From Cymbomonas tetramitiformis (lineage: Eukaryota; Chlorophyta; Pyramimonadophyceae; Pyramimonadales; Pyramimonadaceae), in assembly GCA_001247695.2 (NCBI GenBank), contig LGRX02030515.1, forward strand, positions 1 through 43,233: a stretch of DNA of 43,233 bases. Direction: 5' to 3'. The notes beneath the pieces are model-generated. The model was given only the letters and a program-made list of their open reading frames with translations. It did not search any database and was not told the DNA's origin. The translations under genes and the position numbers were made by a program. How positions within the stretch are numbered: position 1 is the first letter of the stretch; each line of letters begins with the position of its first letter. This document shows positions 1 to 9,581 of this stretch, piece by piece.

Positions 1-416
1 GAATGTGAACCGCGTCGGGGATGTATGAAATCACTATATGTGCATATGGATTCCATACAAATATGATAATGCAAATTCTACAAAGAATCATATACATTTC
101 TCCAACATGGAAATAACCGAGTGGGTTATGATCTCCCGAAGAGATAAAGAGGTGCAAGAATGCATATGCGCACTCGGGAAAGCGAGTGTAATAATTCATG
201 TCATATGAAGGCACATACAAAACATTGTTGGAATCAAATCTGAGGTTATTGCTACATATCAATAATACAAACGATAAGGGGGACATCTAGTCTATATCAC
301 TTCCATATCTATACCAACGCTAACAGGCGCTGATGGGTCCGATCCGATATGAAATATTCAGCACCCTGCCGAATTAAGGGCACCTCCGTCGCTATCACCG
401 CCTCGCATGGAATGAG
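1..416. other. Left flank, no gene seen
   Basis: This AT-rich stretch lies downstream of the stop codon of the minus-strand transposase-like gene. I see no coding frame. Two tiny stem-loops are present (ATCTC/GAGAT at 131-145 and CACTCG/CGAGTG at 171-188). They are too short to interpret. If the neighbouring gene belongs to a mobile element, this is its 3' non-coding end, and the element boundary may lie outside the window. Confidence 0.4.
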
Positions 417-3242
417 TCATTTCTTGGAGGTGTCCAAAGCGTATGCGTCCCGTTCCCCCTCATCCTTCCATTCAAAGTATCGACCGGAGATCACCCAGGA
501 GCCAGGACCGTGTGTGACACCATAGTCATCCTCTTGCATTTCACAATCTACTTGCATGCTTGAGGCCAAGGCCTTGACCAAGTAGTAGGAATGTGCGGCG
601 TCCCCTTCGACCCGCACCGCAAAAACGCTTCCCCGCCGCACCTCCAAACTCACCTCCGTCGCATACCGCTCCACCATCATGCGCACTTGTCTCGCTTCCG
701 CTCCCGACGCCGGACGCAACTCCACCTCCCTCCAAGAGTCGACATGAGATTTCTCCAAGCACCGGGAGGAGTCCGGCACCGGGTGTGTGCATTGCGCATA
801 GCAATGGGCGCAATAGCAAGAGCGGTCCCGAAATCGGAGGCGCCCTTCACCAACCCCCGCGCGAACGCTGTGCATACGCAGCGTGCCGTCAACCGACTGA
901 TACGCTTCACCCGTCCGGTCAACCGCGCGCATTCCCCCGGGCTCCTCGTGTAGGGGACTTTCGGGTACAAGATAGAAGTGCCGCGCATAGAAAGTGACCT
1001 TGCTCTTCATATAAGTAGTGGGTGCCGGACGGGAAAGTCGTGCAACACAGAACCGGTGCAAATCCCCCGCGCAATTTATGTTTGCATAGAACTCGTCCCC
1101 CTCCGATGTCACGGCCGTGGCCGCCGCGTGTTTCACATGTGCACCCGCCGCATCTTGTTCCCCTTTTGCGTGTGCCGTCTCAAAAAAGTTCCTTTGACAA
1201 GGGACACCCAAGTACCACTCCGCCTTACTCTTCCCAACATCCGCGAAACCCGCCGCACACTTATTTTGGCACCCACTACCATCAACCCACTCGTGCAAGA
1301 ACACCGGTTTCGCCAAACCCCGGCCCACAAAGTAGTCCTCGATAATCGTTTCCCGCATGTACCGAACAAAGTGGTGGTCGTGCACACGGTCATCGCTCAA
1401 AAAGTAAAGATAGTCCTTGATTATCACCGGATTTTCGGAGGTGCTCTCCACTCCATCAACCTCCAAGGATGCGTGTCGCCATAGCACACACACCAACATG
1501 GTTGCCTGCTTTAGCACCCAATGCATACTTTGTGCCGCGCGGGGAATGGTCAACTTGTGATTCTCCGAAAAGTCAAAGACAACACAACAATGCCCCAACG
1601 GTAGATTATCCACACACTGTCGATAGTGCCGGTGTTGGTGCAGCGCCATGAAAGTATGGTAGGCATAAGGGCGAAGGAAGGGGCACGTTCCGGAACCATC
1701 AAGTTCACGAATCGCCCATGTTCCCGGGTTCCCTTCAACCGCGGTGTTGTGCACAAAACTCCCTCGGCATTCGCAGTTCTTGGACTTCCCAGGTTCGTGC
1801 CCAAGTAATAGTTGTTGTAACTTGTACACCAGTTCCCCTACTGGAGTTCTCTTGTGCACAAATTGCAACCGCTTAACCGCTTCCCCATCGTCGGTAACGT
1901 GGCCGGTTGCTAGGTTTTCATAACACTTCCATTCCACAAGCCGTTGAGACGTGAGTTCCGTTGCACACAATTGCAAATTAGCAAGACCCCCGCAATCCGG
2001 ACACTCCCCCTTCAGGCATTCAATCCTATGCGAGTCTCCCGGTCGGGGACAAAGCAAACTCTCGGCGAACTGGCTGGTTGACGTTCCTACCTTAACAATG
2101 TCGCAAACCTCTTCGGTCCCCTCTATGACCTTCCTTGTAGAGTCGGTGCTCCAAGGAATGCGCGGACAGCACTCCTCCTTGCATGCACAGCCAGAATGCA
2201 AGGTCTCCCTTGTCCGATTGAAGCCCTCAAGCACCATCCGAAAGTCTTCGTGGTACCTGCACGTGCAAGTTATGTTGTCCTGCCTGCGAAGACGTACCAC
2301 ATTCTTGGGCTTGAGACCCTCGAATGTTCGCTGCTTCATTTTAATTTCCGGGTGTCTTGCTTGGAACCGCATAAACAGAGAAACTTGTGAAGATTCCAAC
2401 CATTGCTTGGAGACGAACTGATTAGGCTGCAGAAGCTTTCCAGCAGAGTCGCGCGCAAGGACGACGTCCTTTTTGCAAGGACTGACCCTCGTGTTTGAGA
2501 GCCAGTACTCGCGAACCAGATTCTGCACCTGTTCCTTGCTTTCAGAAGTGTTCCGCGTCCCACGCACCAGATCGGGTACCGAGTTCTCATCAGGTTGAAG
2601 GCCCACCGTACAATCATTACTTAAGGCCTCGCGCCCTCGTAAAGCACTCTCCACAACACGCCGGTGTACTCCTAGCAGCTCCGCAGAGGAAGTCACAGAA
2701 AATCCGTGCGTGCGAAAATTATCCCCGCAGATCATTGCAGCAGTGGCCATGCGCATATTCACGTGAAGCTTGGAGGCGCTACGCGCTAACCAGGTGAATC
2801 CCTCCTTTGCATTTTCTATCAATAGCATACCAAACCCGGCATTTGTGCCGCACAGTTCTTGAACAACATCGCGCTGAACATCCGGGGACTGCTTGGACAC
2901 GAACTCGCTCAAAGTAGGTGCAATCTTTTCGGGGTGACGCGAGAAGAGATTGTCAAGAGGGCCCAACCAGTGCTGCCTATTTCCTCTATGTAAGCGATCC
3001 AAGCTTCCTTTGCCAGCAGCAACTCTACCAGTTTGCGCTTTTTCCTGATCAGCCGTTCCGCCCTCGCGTGTGCTAGTGCTCGTCCATATCTTCGTGACAT
3101 GCGTAAGCATGCCCTCCAGCTCTGCGACTTCAGCGTTGCATTCTGGTGGAAGCGGCCATTCATCCTGAGGAATACATTCCGCTAAGGTTCCTATCGCAAT
3201 AAGGTATGGCAAAATTTCCTCAAGCGCCTTACGCGGTGCCAT
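417..3242 (-). CDS. Large DDE transposase-like protein (941 aa)
   Basis: This is a single uninterrupted frame starting with ATG at 3242. What is seen: a basic N-terminal region; a helix-turn-helix-like segment near residues 180-205 (SSAELLGVHRRVVESAL); a Cys/His-rich block around 325-425 containing CTCRYHEDF and several CxxC pairs; then three acidic motifs: VVFDFSENHKL near 555, EWVDGSGCQNKC near 652 and HAKGEQDAAGAHVK near 697. The order D(F/W)xEN, DGxxxQxK, HGKxxxDGxGxxK is known to me from a large, poorly named group of transposon-encoded proteins in algae and invertebrates, where it looks like an RNase-H-fold DDE/D core. The C-terminal 70 residues, rich in W and acidic residues, resemble a chromo/BAH-like module (weak). 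Likely role: cut-and-paste transposase or a domesticated derivative in the nucleus. No frameshift or stop is seen, so it may be recent or active. I cannot assign a superfamily. Confidence 0.72.
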   Translation of the reverse strand: MAPRKALEEILPYLIAIGTLAECIPQDEWPLPPECNAEVAELEGMLTHVTKIWTSTSTREGGTADQEKAQTGRVAAGKGSLDRLHRGNRQHWLGPLDNLFSRHPEKIAPTLSEFVSKQSPDVQRDVVQELCGTNAGFGMLLIENAKEGFTWLARSASKLHVNMRMATAAMICGDNFRTHGFSVTSSAELLGVHRRVVESALRGREALSNDCTVGLQPDENSVPDLVRGTRNTSESKEQVQNLVREYWLSNTRVSPCKKDVVLARDSAGKLLQPNQFVSKQWLESSQVSLFMRFQARHPEIKMKQRTFEGLKPKNVVRLRRQDNITCTCRYHEDFRMVLEGFNRTRETLHSGCACKEECCPRIPWSTDSTRKVIEGTEEVCDIVKVGTSTSQFAESLLCPRPGDSHRIECLKGECPDCGGLANLQLCATELTSQRLVEWKCYENLATGHVTDDGEAVKRLQFVHKRTPVGELVYKLQQLLLGHEPGKSKNCECRGSFVHNTAVEGNPGTWAIRELDGSGTCPFLRPYAYHTFMALHQHRHYRQCVDNLPLGHCCVVFDFSENHKLTIPRAAQSMHWVLKQATMLVCVLWRHASLEVDGVESTSENPVIIKDYLYFLSDDRVHDHHFVRYMRETIIEDYFVGRGLAKPVFLHEWVDGSGCQNKCAAGFADVGKSKAEWYLGVPCQRNFFETAHAKGEQDAAGAHVKHAAATAVTSEGDEFYANINCAGDLHRFCVARLSRPAPTTYMKSKVTFYARHFYLVPESPLHEEPGGMRAVDRTGEAYQSVDGTLRMHSVRAGVGEGRLRFRDRSCYCAHCYAQCTHPVPDSSRCLEKSHVDSWREVELRPASGAEARQVRMMVERYATEVSLEVRRGSVFAVRVEGDAAHSYYLVKALASSMQVDCEMQEDDYGVTHGPGSWVISGRYFEWKDEGERDAYALDTSKK

Positions 3243-3348
3243 GTTGCTTACTTTCAGAATATTTGAACTTCCCTAAGTTAGCTAGGGTGTGAATAACATA
3301 GCAATTATGAGCATGCCCACAGGCGACACCGGATGGTCCAACAGTTGA

Positions 3349-3600
3349 GCGCGTGCATTGATCATCCAACATTTAGATTAATCGATGCACGCGCACAGAT
3401 GTGCATGTGCGTGTGTGGCACGATTCATCGGGGATTATAGTGAGGCAATTGTTTCGGGTGCGTCGATCTTCCGCCACTTGATCTAATCGACGCATGCGCA
3501 AAGCGTACGAACTTCATAAGTCCTCAACCGACAACAATACCCGAATCATTTGTGCGCGTGCGTCGATGATCTATTATTCTGATTAATCGACGAAGCAGCG
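3349..3600. repeat. Three tandem imperfect hairpin units
   Basis: Three imperfect inverted repeats sit at 3349-3394, 3458-3500 and 3551-3600, about 100 bp apart. Each has a left arm close to TGCGTCGATGATC, a loop of about 10-15 bases and a right arm close to GATTAATCGACGCA. They lie 107-358 bp upstream of the start of the minus-strand transposase-like gene. They are therefore candidates for subterminal transposase-binding repeats or a promoter element. No matching array is visible at the other side of that gene within the window. Confidence 0.6.
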
Positions 3601-3637
3601 GATACTTGTGACTTTCCTGTTGGAGTGGGCACGACAG

Positions 3638-3709
3638 GGGGCTGGAGGCGGGATATATTTACATCGTGTCCACGTGGCGATGGATCACAGCGTGCTGGAC
3701 GGCAACGTG
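3638..3709 (+). CDS. Pmp-repeat exon of membrane protein (fragment A)
   Basis: A 72-nt stretch encodes 24 residues with a GGGIYL...DGN pattern, the GG[ILV]/NxA-type coil of polymorphic-outer-membrane-protein beta-helix repeats. It is preceded by a plausible acceptor (GACAG) and followed by a donor-like GTGCGT. The next recognisable coil (4343-4420) has the same length class and the same donor. I infer that each exon encodes one coil of an extracellular beta-helix. The true 5' end of this gene is not identified. Confidence 0.45.
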
Positions 3710-3837
3710 GTGCGTGTTCTGCCCCAATCCTGTGCATTCACCTCTCGGAGGGTGAAAGCTCAAACCATGGATGCAGATTGGGTGGTCCATCAGGCAGCTG
3801 CCGCCGCGGTGCAGCGTGACGTGGAGGCGCACCTAGG

Positions 3838-4320
3838 TGCCGTCAAGGTTGCCTGGCAAGTGCTCAAAGTCGTGAGGTGCCGGCGAGGTTGCCTGGCAAG
3901 TGCTCAAAGTCGTGAGGTGCCGGCGAGGTTTTCTGGGGGAGGGCTAAGGCGGGTTGTGCCGGCGGGTTTTACGGGGAGGGCTAGAGGGGTTGTGCCGGCG
4001 CGGCAGAGGAGGGGCTAAGGGGGTTGTGCAGCAGGGTTTTCTGGGGGAGGCTAGGGGGGTTGTGCCGGCGAGGTTTCCTGGGGAGGCTAAAGGGGTTGTG
4101 CCGGCGAGGTTTCGGGGAGGGCTAAGGGGTTGTGCCGGCGGGTTTTGCGGGGGAGGCTAAAGGGTTGTGCCGGCGAAGGGTTTCAAGGGGAGGGCTAAGG
4201 GGTTGTGCCGGCGAGGTTTCACGGGGAGGGCAGAGGGGTTGTCTTTGGCGAGGTTTCACGGGGGAGGGCTAAGGGGGGTTGTGCCGGCGAGGTTGCTGGG
4301 GTGAGGTCTACGGGTCGGGA
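3838..4320. repeat. GC-rich minisatellite, 34-40 bp unit
   Basis: About twelve degenerate copies of a unit built on GTTGTGCCGGCGAGGTTT followed by a G-rich GGGGAGGCTAAGGG segment occur between about 3878 and 4300, with TGCCGGCG anchors spaced 34-40 bases apart. The upstream 40-bp step (TGCTCAAAGTCGTGAGGTGC) is also duplicated. One frame reads through several copies as a 12-residue repeat (VVPARF/GEAKG), but indels shift the frame. The array is bounded by splice-like signals, so it is probably intronic rather than coding. Confidence 0.8.
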
Positions 4321-4342
4321 TGCACTGCCCTCTGGCTTGCAG

Positions 4343-4420
4343 GCGTACGAAGGGGGAGCGCTCATGGTGGTTGACTCCGAGATTGCCATCGATGAGTTGC
4401 TGGTTCTCAATAACTCGGCG
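4343..4420 (+). CDS. Pmp-repeat exon of membrane protein (fragment B)
   Basis: A 78-nt exon-like stretch follows the acceptor CTGGCTTGCAG and is followed by the donor-like GTGCGT. It encodes 26 residues with the GGALMV...LNNSA pattern typical of Pmp beta-helix coils. Phase is 0 at both ends, as for the fragment at 3638-3709, so the exons could be joined without disturbing frame. The minisatellite between them would then be intron. Confidence 0.5.
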
Positions 4421-4579
4421 GTGCGTTCGCCGTTTGCAGCCTCAGCTTCCTTACGGTGGTGCTAGGAGGCTAGGGCTGGGCAGATCTCGGCCGGTGCTGT
4501 CAAAGCAGCAATTTCGGGGAATTTATTGACGCCGGGGACGAATGGGTGACGGGAGGGGCTAACAGAGCAACGGAGGGGC

Positions 4580-5212
4580 ATGGTGGTGCTCACCTCGATG
4601 GCCTCGTTCACTGGAGGGGGGATGCATGGCAACTTCGCGAGCATCAACGGCGGGGGGTTCTACCTCTCAGAGGGTGCTGACGTGGCCATCGAGGGCTCAT
4701 GGTTCAGAGAGAACCGCGCGGACGGCGCCGGGGGGCTCGGCGCCGCCTTTTCGAGCGTGCTCAGCATGCGGGACTGCCACGTGGCGGGGAATCGTGTCGG
4801 ATCATACGGCGGTGGATGGATCATGGTGGACAGCACCGTTCTGTTGGAGAGGGCGCTGTTTGAGGACAACTGCGCTAGCGTGGGCGGGGCGATGTATCTG
4901 AAAGGCGGCAGCCCTCGCGGCGCTGTCATACGCAGCTCGGCGTTCAACAGATCCCAGTCTAGCAACGAGGGCGGGGGTTTGGCGGTCGTTTTTGGAGCGC
5001 ACGTCAATGTCACCAACAGCACTCTGGAGCGGAGCAGGGCGGGAACACGTGGCGGCGGGGCCCACCTCAATCTCGGCACTCAGGCACGTCTTGCCCACAC
5101 CTCAATCACGGCGCTCAGGCGCAAGTATTGCGAGTGCATCAAGACATCGGCCAGCTCGAGCTTTTGCAGCCGCCCTCCCACGAGCGGCTGCTGCTCCCTC
5201 CCCTGCGCCTAG
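4580..5212 (+). CDS. Pmp-type beta-helix repeat region of a large membrane protein
   Basis: This GC-rich frame encodes at least five consecutive Pmp-like coils: INGGGFYLSEGADVAIEG...FRENRAD, GAGGLGAAF...CHVAGNRV, YGGGWIMVDS...FEDNCAS, VGGAMYLKGG, and EGGGLAVVFGAHVNV..., each with the GG[AFGILV] and (F)xxN motifs. Such repeats fold into a right-handed parallel beta-helix on the cell surface, first described in Chlamydia adhesins and also common in large green-algal membrane proteins (established knowledge). The upper edge of coding is uncertain. The beta-helix pattern fades after about 5100, and the frame ends at 5212 without a convincing domain, so a donor around 5090-5150 is likely. No ATG-initiated N-terminus is evident. 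It belongs with the transmembrane exons at 10050-10420 and 12104-12746, now separated from them by a retroelement. Confidence 0.65.
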   Translation: MVVLTSMASFTGGGMHGNFASINGGGFYLSEGADVAIEGSWFRENRADGAGGLGAAFSSVLSMRDCHVAGNRVGSYGGGWIMVDSTVLLERALFEDNCASVGGAMYLKGGSPRGAVIRSSAFNRSQSSNEGGGLAVVFGAHVNVTNSTLERSRAGTRGGGAHLNLGTQARLAHTSITALRRKYCECIKTSASSSFCSRPPTSGCCSLPCA

Positions 5213-5591
5213 CTTGCTTCTGCCGCCTTGTGCCTCTCCGCCTGCCGCCTTGTACCTCTGCACCGGATGCGGCTTGTGGCTTTTCCCACGCACCACGCGC
5301 GGGATGGCCACTGCGCACGGACCCCCCGGGCCTGGGGCGCCGACAAGCACTCTGCGCAGCGCCGGCCGCAGGCCCGCACTGCGAGGCCCTCCGCCTGCCA
5401 CACGCCACTCTCCTGCCTCACGTGACGGACGATCCTCGTGCCCCGGCTGCACCGAGCATTGCGTTCTCAGCCGGAAGCAGCTGCCTATGGGATGCCCAGG
5501 CCTGACCCGAGTTCGGCACAGCAGCGAGCTTCACGCTGCGAGCCTTTCCAATACCCTCACCATTCACAGCCCGAGAGGGGGGAGCGGGTTT
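5213..5591. other. GC-rich remnant flank of the membrane-protein gene
   Basis: The base composition remains that of the Pmp exons up to the retroelement border at 5592. Several frames are open, but none shows recognisable repeats or cysteine modules. In related algal proteins a Cys-rich linker follows the beta-helix, so this may be intron plus unrecognised exon. Confidence 0.3.
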
Positions 5592-5801
5592 TGAAATTCA
5601 GTACAGGGTTATTTGCAAAAAGCGAGCGTAAACTTTCATTCTCAAAAGATATAGCAGTTCGCAGCTTGAAACGCCACGAACTTTAGCGCCCAATCATTAC
5701 TGATTGGGCAGTCTAAGTGAAAGTTCACTAAATAGAGTCTGACGTGCCACTGTCGAGTTCATAACGACTGCAGTGACACGTCTGCGATGGGCCGACGAAC
5801 T
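5592..5801 (-). repeat. LTR, left copy (3' LTR of minus-strand element)
   Basis: This is a direct repeat of 9582-9798. It starts at TGAAATTCAGTACAGGG and matches through GGGCCGACGAACT. Besides a few substitutions, the two copies differ by a 7-bp indel after GTCTAAGTGA, so the insertion is fairly young even though the coding part is decayed. The right edge does not end in the canonical CA. Confidence 0.75.
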
Positions 5802-6201
5802 ATTACACACTGTGTCTTGCCGATGGTCATCATATGATCCAACGGCCACGATTAGTTCAGCAGATCTAGATCTAGATCTAAGGGTTTCATAGGGTTTCTT
5901 CAGGGTTCCTTCAGGGTTTGAGCATCCTGACTACTGTGCAAGGCCTAGACAGTCATGCTTTACATCAAACTGATCAGCAGACACTGCAGATTCCAACACC
6001 CCTTCTAAAGGGTGACTGTCTAGTTGTCCTACTGCCAGTTCTTGGGAATGGTGCCCCTTCAGTCAGCAATGCCCAGTTCTTGGGATGGCGCCCCTCCAGC
6101 TCCAGTTTATGGGGATGGTGCCCCCTTCAGTCTTCAGTTCCAGTGATATGGGGATGGTGCCCCTTCAGCTCCAGTTTATGGGGATGGTGCCCCTTCAATC
6201 T
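5802..6201. other. Internal non-coding part of LTR element
   Basis: No coding frame is recognised here. It contains a short AGATCT tract (about 5861-5880), a GGGTTTC/GGGTTCC direct repeat (5881-5920), and three to four copies of a roughly 40-50-bp G/C-rich motif around GGGATGGTGCCCCTTCAG between 6045 and 6205. The latter look like a short minisatellite. Confidence 0.5.
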
Positions 6202-8131
6202 TCATTTGATCATCACGGGGTAGGTTGTCAAGATATCCACTCGTAGTCCAGGATAAAGCTCAGGATGTCCAGATAGTCCAACCTGACAAGCCTCGGGATC
6301 ATCATCCTCATGCGAGTCGGAGCCCGAGTCCAGATCGGGGATGGAGTCATCAAAGTTGTCACCAAAGTGGTCACCATCATCATCCTCGGTGAACACCTTC
6401 ATAGAGTCGAAGATGTGCTTGGTGGCGCCACAATCCAGAACAGCGCTCTTGTCCATAGTGGAGCGGGGCGCAACTCGCAGGTCAGGATCCACCACCCCCC
6501 CGGCCACCTTAGCACAGCGAGCAGTATCATCAGTAGGCACCGCCAACACTCTGTCCAGCACTGAATAATTGTCGGAGAGGGCGAGTCCAGAGGATGGAGG
6601 GTCCACAAAGGCAGATTTACCAGATTGCCCTCCCTCACCGAGAGCAGATAAAGCCTTACCGGTGTCCTCCAGGCCAGGGTACGTATAAGTCAGATTGTCC
6701 ACTCTCACGGAGAGCAAATAAAGTCTCACCAGTATCAGAGTGCTTCTCCTCCTCGCCAGCAGTGTGGGATATAACAACCTCAGGCTCGCCCACCTCCGTC
6801 AAGACAGAGTAGTAATTGAGTACCGGGAACACAGAGGACAGGGGCTCCACAGGTACAGAGCCCCGACCAGATATCCAGGGCTCGCACGGGGTCGAACTGG
6901 AAGGCAGCGACCCAGAGATGTTGAGATTACCAGCCTCACCTGACCCTGAGCTCAGGGCAGATTGTGCACCGTCCAGTAATTCAAATAATGACGACTCCAC
7001 CAGTCCGGAGTCCTGATATGTCGATAGCTGGCCTGAGGCCGGGCGAAGGGTCAGCGAGCCAGAGACGCTAGCACGACCAGATTCCAATAGCCCAGAGCTG
7101 TAATAACTGGCATATATATCTTCACCGGTCTCGCTCAGACCAGGGTGTAAGTCAGATGGACAAGCCTCCCGAATGACAAAAAGGACCTCACCAGCCTCTT
7201 CCAGTCCAGGATGAAGCTCAGATTGCCCAGCTGCAGCACCAAGATGTTCACCAGGCTTCGGTAAGCTACCATTCTTCTCGTAGTCAGCCACCCTCTTGAG
7301 AATTGCCGCCTTGGTAGTCGGTGAAGCCTTCTTGAAGAACGCCTCCCGCTTCTCAACGTTCTTGATGAAACAGTCCTTAGCAGAGTGCCCACGCCTGTGA
7401 CAGACAGGGCACGGGACTTTGACAGCAGCCTCAGATTCAGAATTGTCGCCGGTGTGGTTCACTGCGAGGGCACAGCGCGTCACAGCAGCACGCGGGGCGA
7501 GTATGGTGTCGTAGTGAGATGTGACTTGGTCCGACAGCACACTCGCGGTCGGCAGGGTCTCAGACATGAATTTGGCCTTGAGGAGCATATAGTCGGGGTG
7601 CAGTCGCACAATAGCCATGGCAGAAAATATGGTCTCAACCGTCTCCATACACAGAGGCTTGCCAGAAGGAGTAACGCGCGCGTTCGCGGAGTACTCGCGA
7701 CCGTATACGCCGAAGAGTCTCCTTCGACTCCAAAAACGTTGAGAGAGGAGGGGCAAGTCTCGAGAGTTGATTCGGTAGCGACAGCAGCTTATCCACTTGG
7801 GTGATGAAGTAGACGACGCTGGTGTTGCGTTGCAATTTGGATAGCTCAAGCCAAGCTCCGTGACCGTCAGAATGTTGTTCGTAGCTGCGAACGACAGCGT
7901 TCGCAGTGCCAGTGGTAACACGGCAGAGGAAGTCATAAAACAGTTGATTTGCTTCCTCAAGATAGAGTTCATCCCCCTCACCATATGGAGCGAAGTAGAT
8001 TCCGAAAGCAGTAGCGCAAGAGAAGGGTGGCGCAACGAAGGCTTAATTCTCGCACAAAACTCGTCCCAAATTCCTTCCTGGTCAGTTTCCTTGCCAGAAA
8101 AGTACGAGTCCGCGGAAAGCCCCTTGGTCAT
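6202..8131 (-). pseudogene. Frameshifted copia gag-protease remnant
   Basis: Read on the minus strand, the first part (from 8131) resembles copia Gag: KGLSADSYFSGK at the start and a CX2CX4HX4C zinc knuckle (CPVCHRRGHSAKDC) near 7370-7412. Frame changes are needed near 7835 and 7640, where the neighbouring frame carries the Gag-like VDKLLSLPNQLSRL segment. Another is needed near 6670, where the protein continues in a different frame. After the knuckle comes a low-complexity linker with repeated S-x-L-H-P-G-L-x-E-x-G-E-like units. Near 6430 lies LDCGATKHIF, the copia protease active-site motif with Cys replacing the usual Ser/Thr of D(S/T)GA. Coding stops at 6202 with no integrase or polymerase. 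At least three frame breaks make it a pseudogene. Confidence 0.7.
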
Positions 8132-8136
8132 ATGAT

Positions 8137-9203
8137 GGCTACTATCCCGAGGTTGGGTCCTCTCACAAGGACCGAAGTAAAATGCGGCTCTTGCACGGAT
8201 ATTTACCTTACGACGATGTTACCCGCACATTTTTACATCATTTATGAGTCAAAACAATAGTTGAACATGTCGGATGGATTGGTTGCTCGATATCGGTCGT
8301 CATTAGACACGTGTGCTTTAGGTGTATATTTAATTCAAAATTAATTCAAAAACCCGGTCCTCTCACAAGGACCGGACTCCCCAACACCCTTTGGACCCAC
8401 TAGATGGCCCCTGGAGGGCATATATTCTTGCACACTTCGACTTTGGGACTTAATGTTGATGCGTGAACCGCACACGCCCTTGGTTTTGCACTTTACCATT
8501 TTGAGGGCACGTCACATAAGGCACCACCCTCAAAATATTAGAGACGGCGGTATTTGTGCGTGATTCATTTTGATATGTGATAGGGTGGAGCTATGAACCG
8601 ATGCCACAAAAATGATCGTATTGCCATGGATACCCTTTCTAGAAAATTTCATATGTATATACATTCAGTTGGGAAGCGGTAGCCATGTGCTATAAACCAT
8701 ACACGTGTTTTTGTGGACTACCTTTGAATTGTACGTAAGAAGGCAAACTTCATCAAAATAACGAAAAGTTTCCCTCCGAAAAGTGTAGGGTAGATGTTTA
8801 GCCGCAAATTACAACCAGTAGGGGTATGCCACCACTCTCAAACACTGACCCATTATTGGCGGTTATGTTTGGGCTCAATTTGATGACTTATTGGGGTTGG
8901 CTGATGATGTTATCCGTCTTTTAAAAAATCATGAGTGAGTGTCCTTATGCCTCAACTCCTTGTGAAATTTGAAACCTGAAAAGTGAAGGAGGGTCCATGC
9001 AAATGCGACTAGTATAGACACGCCACATGGAATTTCAGCCAATGGGACATTAGGCGACTCAGTTTAGATCACAATAAGACTGCCATATGGAGGGTAGTGT
9101 GTCTTGAATGCAATAGGACAGCGAAAAAATCCCGCAACTTCGGTCCTTGTGAGAGGACCGAAAGCGATTTGGGTCCTCTCACAAGGACCGCGGGATATTA
9201 GCC
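8137..9203. mobile_element. TIR element nested in gag (non-coding)
   Basis: It begins with GGCTACTATCCCG and ends with CGGGATATTAGCC, which are inverted copies with one mismatch, and it splits the gag reading frame. Just inside the ends lie short hairpins GGTCCTCTCACAAGGACC: 8156-8173 and 8356-8373 in one orientation (exactly 200 bp apart), 9142-9159 in the opposite orientation and 9172-9189 in the first orientation again. The interior of about 1 kb has no recognisable gene. This is the structure of a non-autonomous DNA transposon (MITE-like). The target-site duplication is unclear, so the superfamily is not assigned. Confidence 0.65.
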
Positions 9204-9205
9204 AA

Positions 9206-9495
9206 TGAGAAAGACCTGGTAAAGGACGTCGCCCACCAGCGGGCGATGAAGTGAGATGTTTGTCCTCAGGGACAGGAGTGGCGCTGAGACCTGGGTGATT
9301 AAGTCTGCGCATATCGTAAAGCTGAGCACTCAAACCTTTCACCATATCCGTAAGCGCCGAGATTTGCTCCTGCTGACTACTCAGCGCAACATCTCGCGAA
9401 GACGACTCGCCAGAATATGACACTTCATATTCTGGCGCGCCACCAGGAGGTGGCGGTGTCGCAGCTTGGCTATAGCTCTTACTCCCTTTGACCAT
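9206..9495 (-). pseudogene. N-terminal part of copia-like gag
   Basis: ATG at 9495 starts a frame (MVKGSKSYSQ...) with a Pro/Gly-rich patch and a coiled-coil-like segment (SSQQEQISALTDMVKGL), running to about residue 97, where the nested TIR element interrupts it. It lies about 90 bp inside the right LTR, as expected for the beginning of Gag. The sequence resumes beyond the nested element at 8131. Confidence 0.6.
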
Positions 9496-9581
9496 AGTGA
9501 ATTCTCTTACGCGCAGCGGAAAATTTGCGTGATAAACAAAAATGGATCCTCACTTACAATGTAAGTGGGCCCATAACCTTT

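Noticed and set aside
541..1800. Several open frames on both strands within 417-3242
   Set aside because: They are shadows of the 941-aa frame, which alone shows catalytic motifs.
3954..4160. 12-residue repeat protein from the GC-rich minisatellite
   Set aside because: The unit length varies from 34 to 40 bases so the frame breaks, and splice-like signals place the array in an intron.
4580..5150. Bacterial (Chlamydia-like) origin of the Pmp repeats
   Set aside because: The gene has introns and a eukaryotic-type multi-pass C-terminus. Pmp-like repeats are common in algal membrane proteins.
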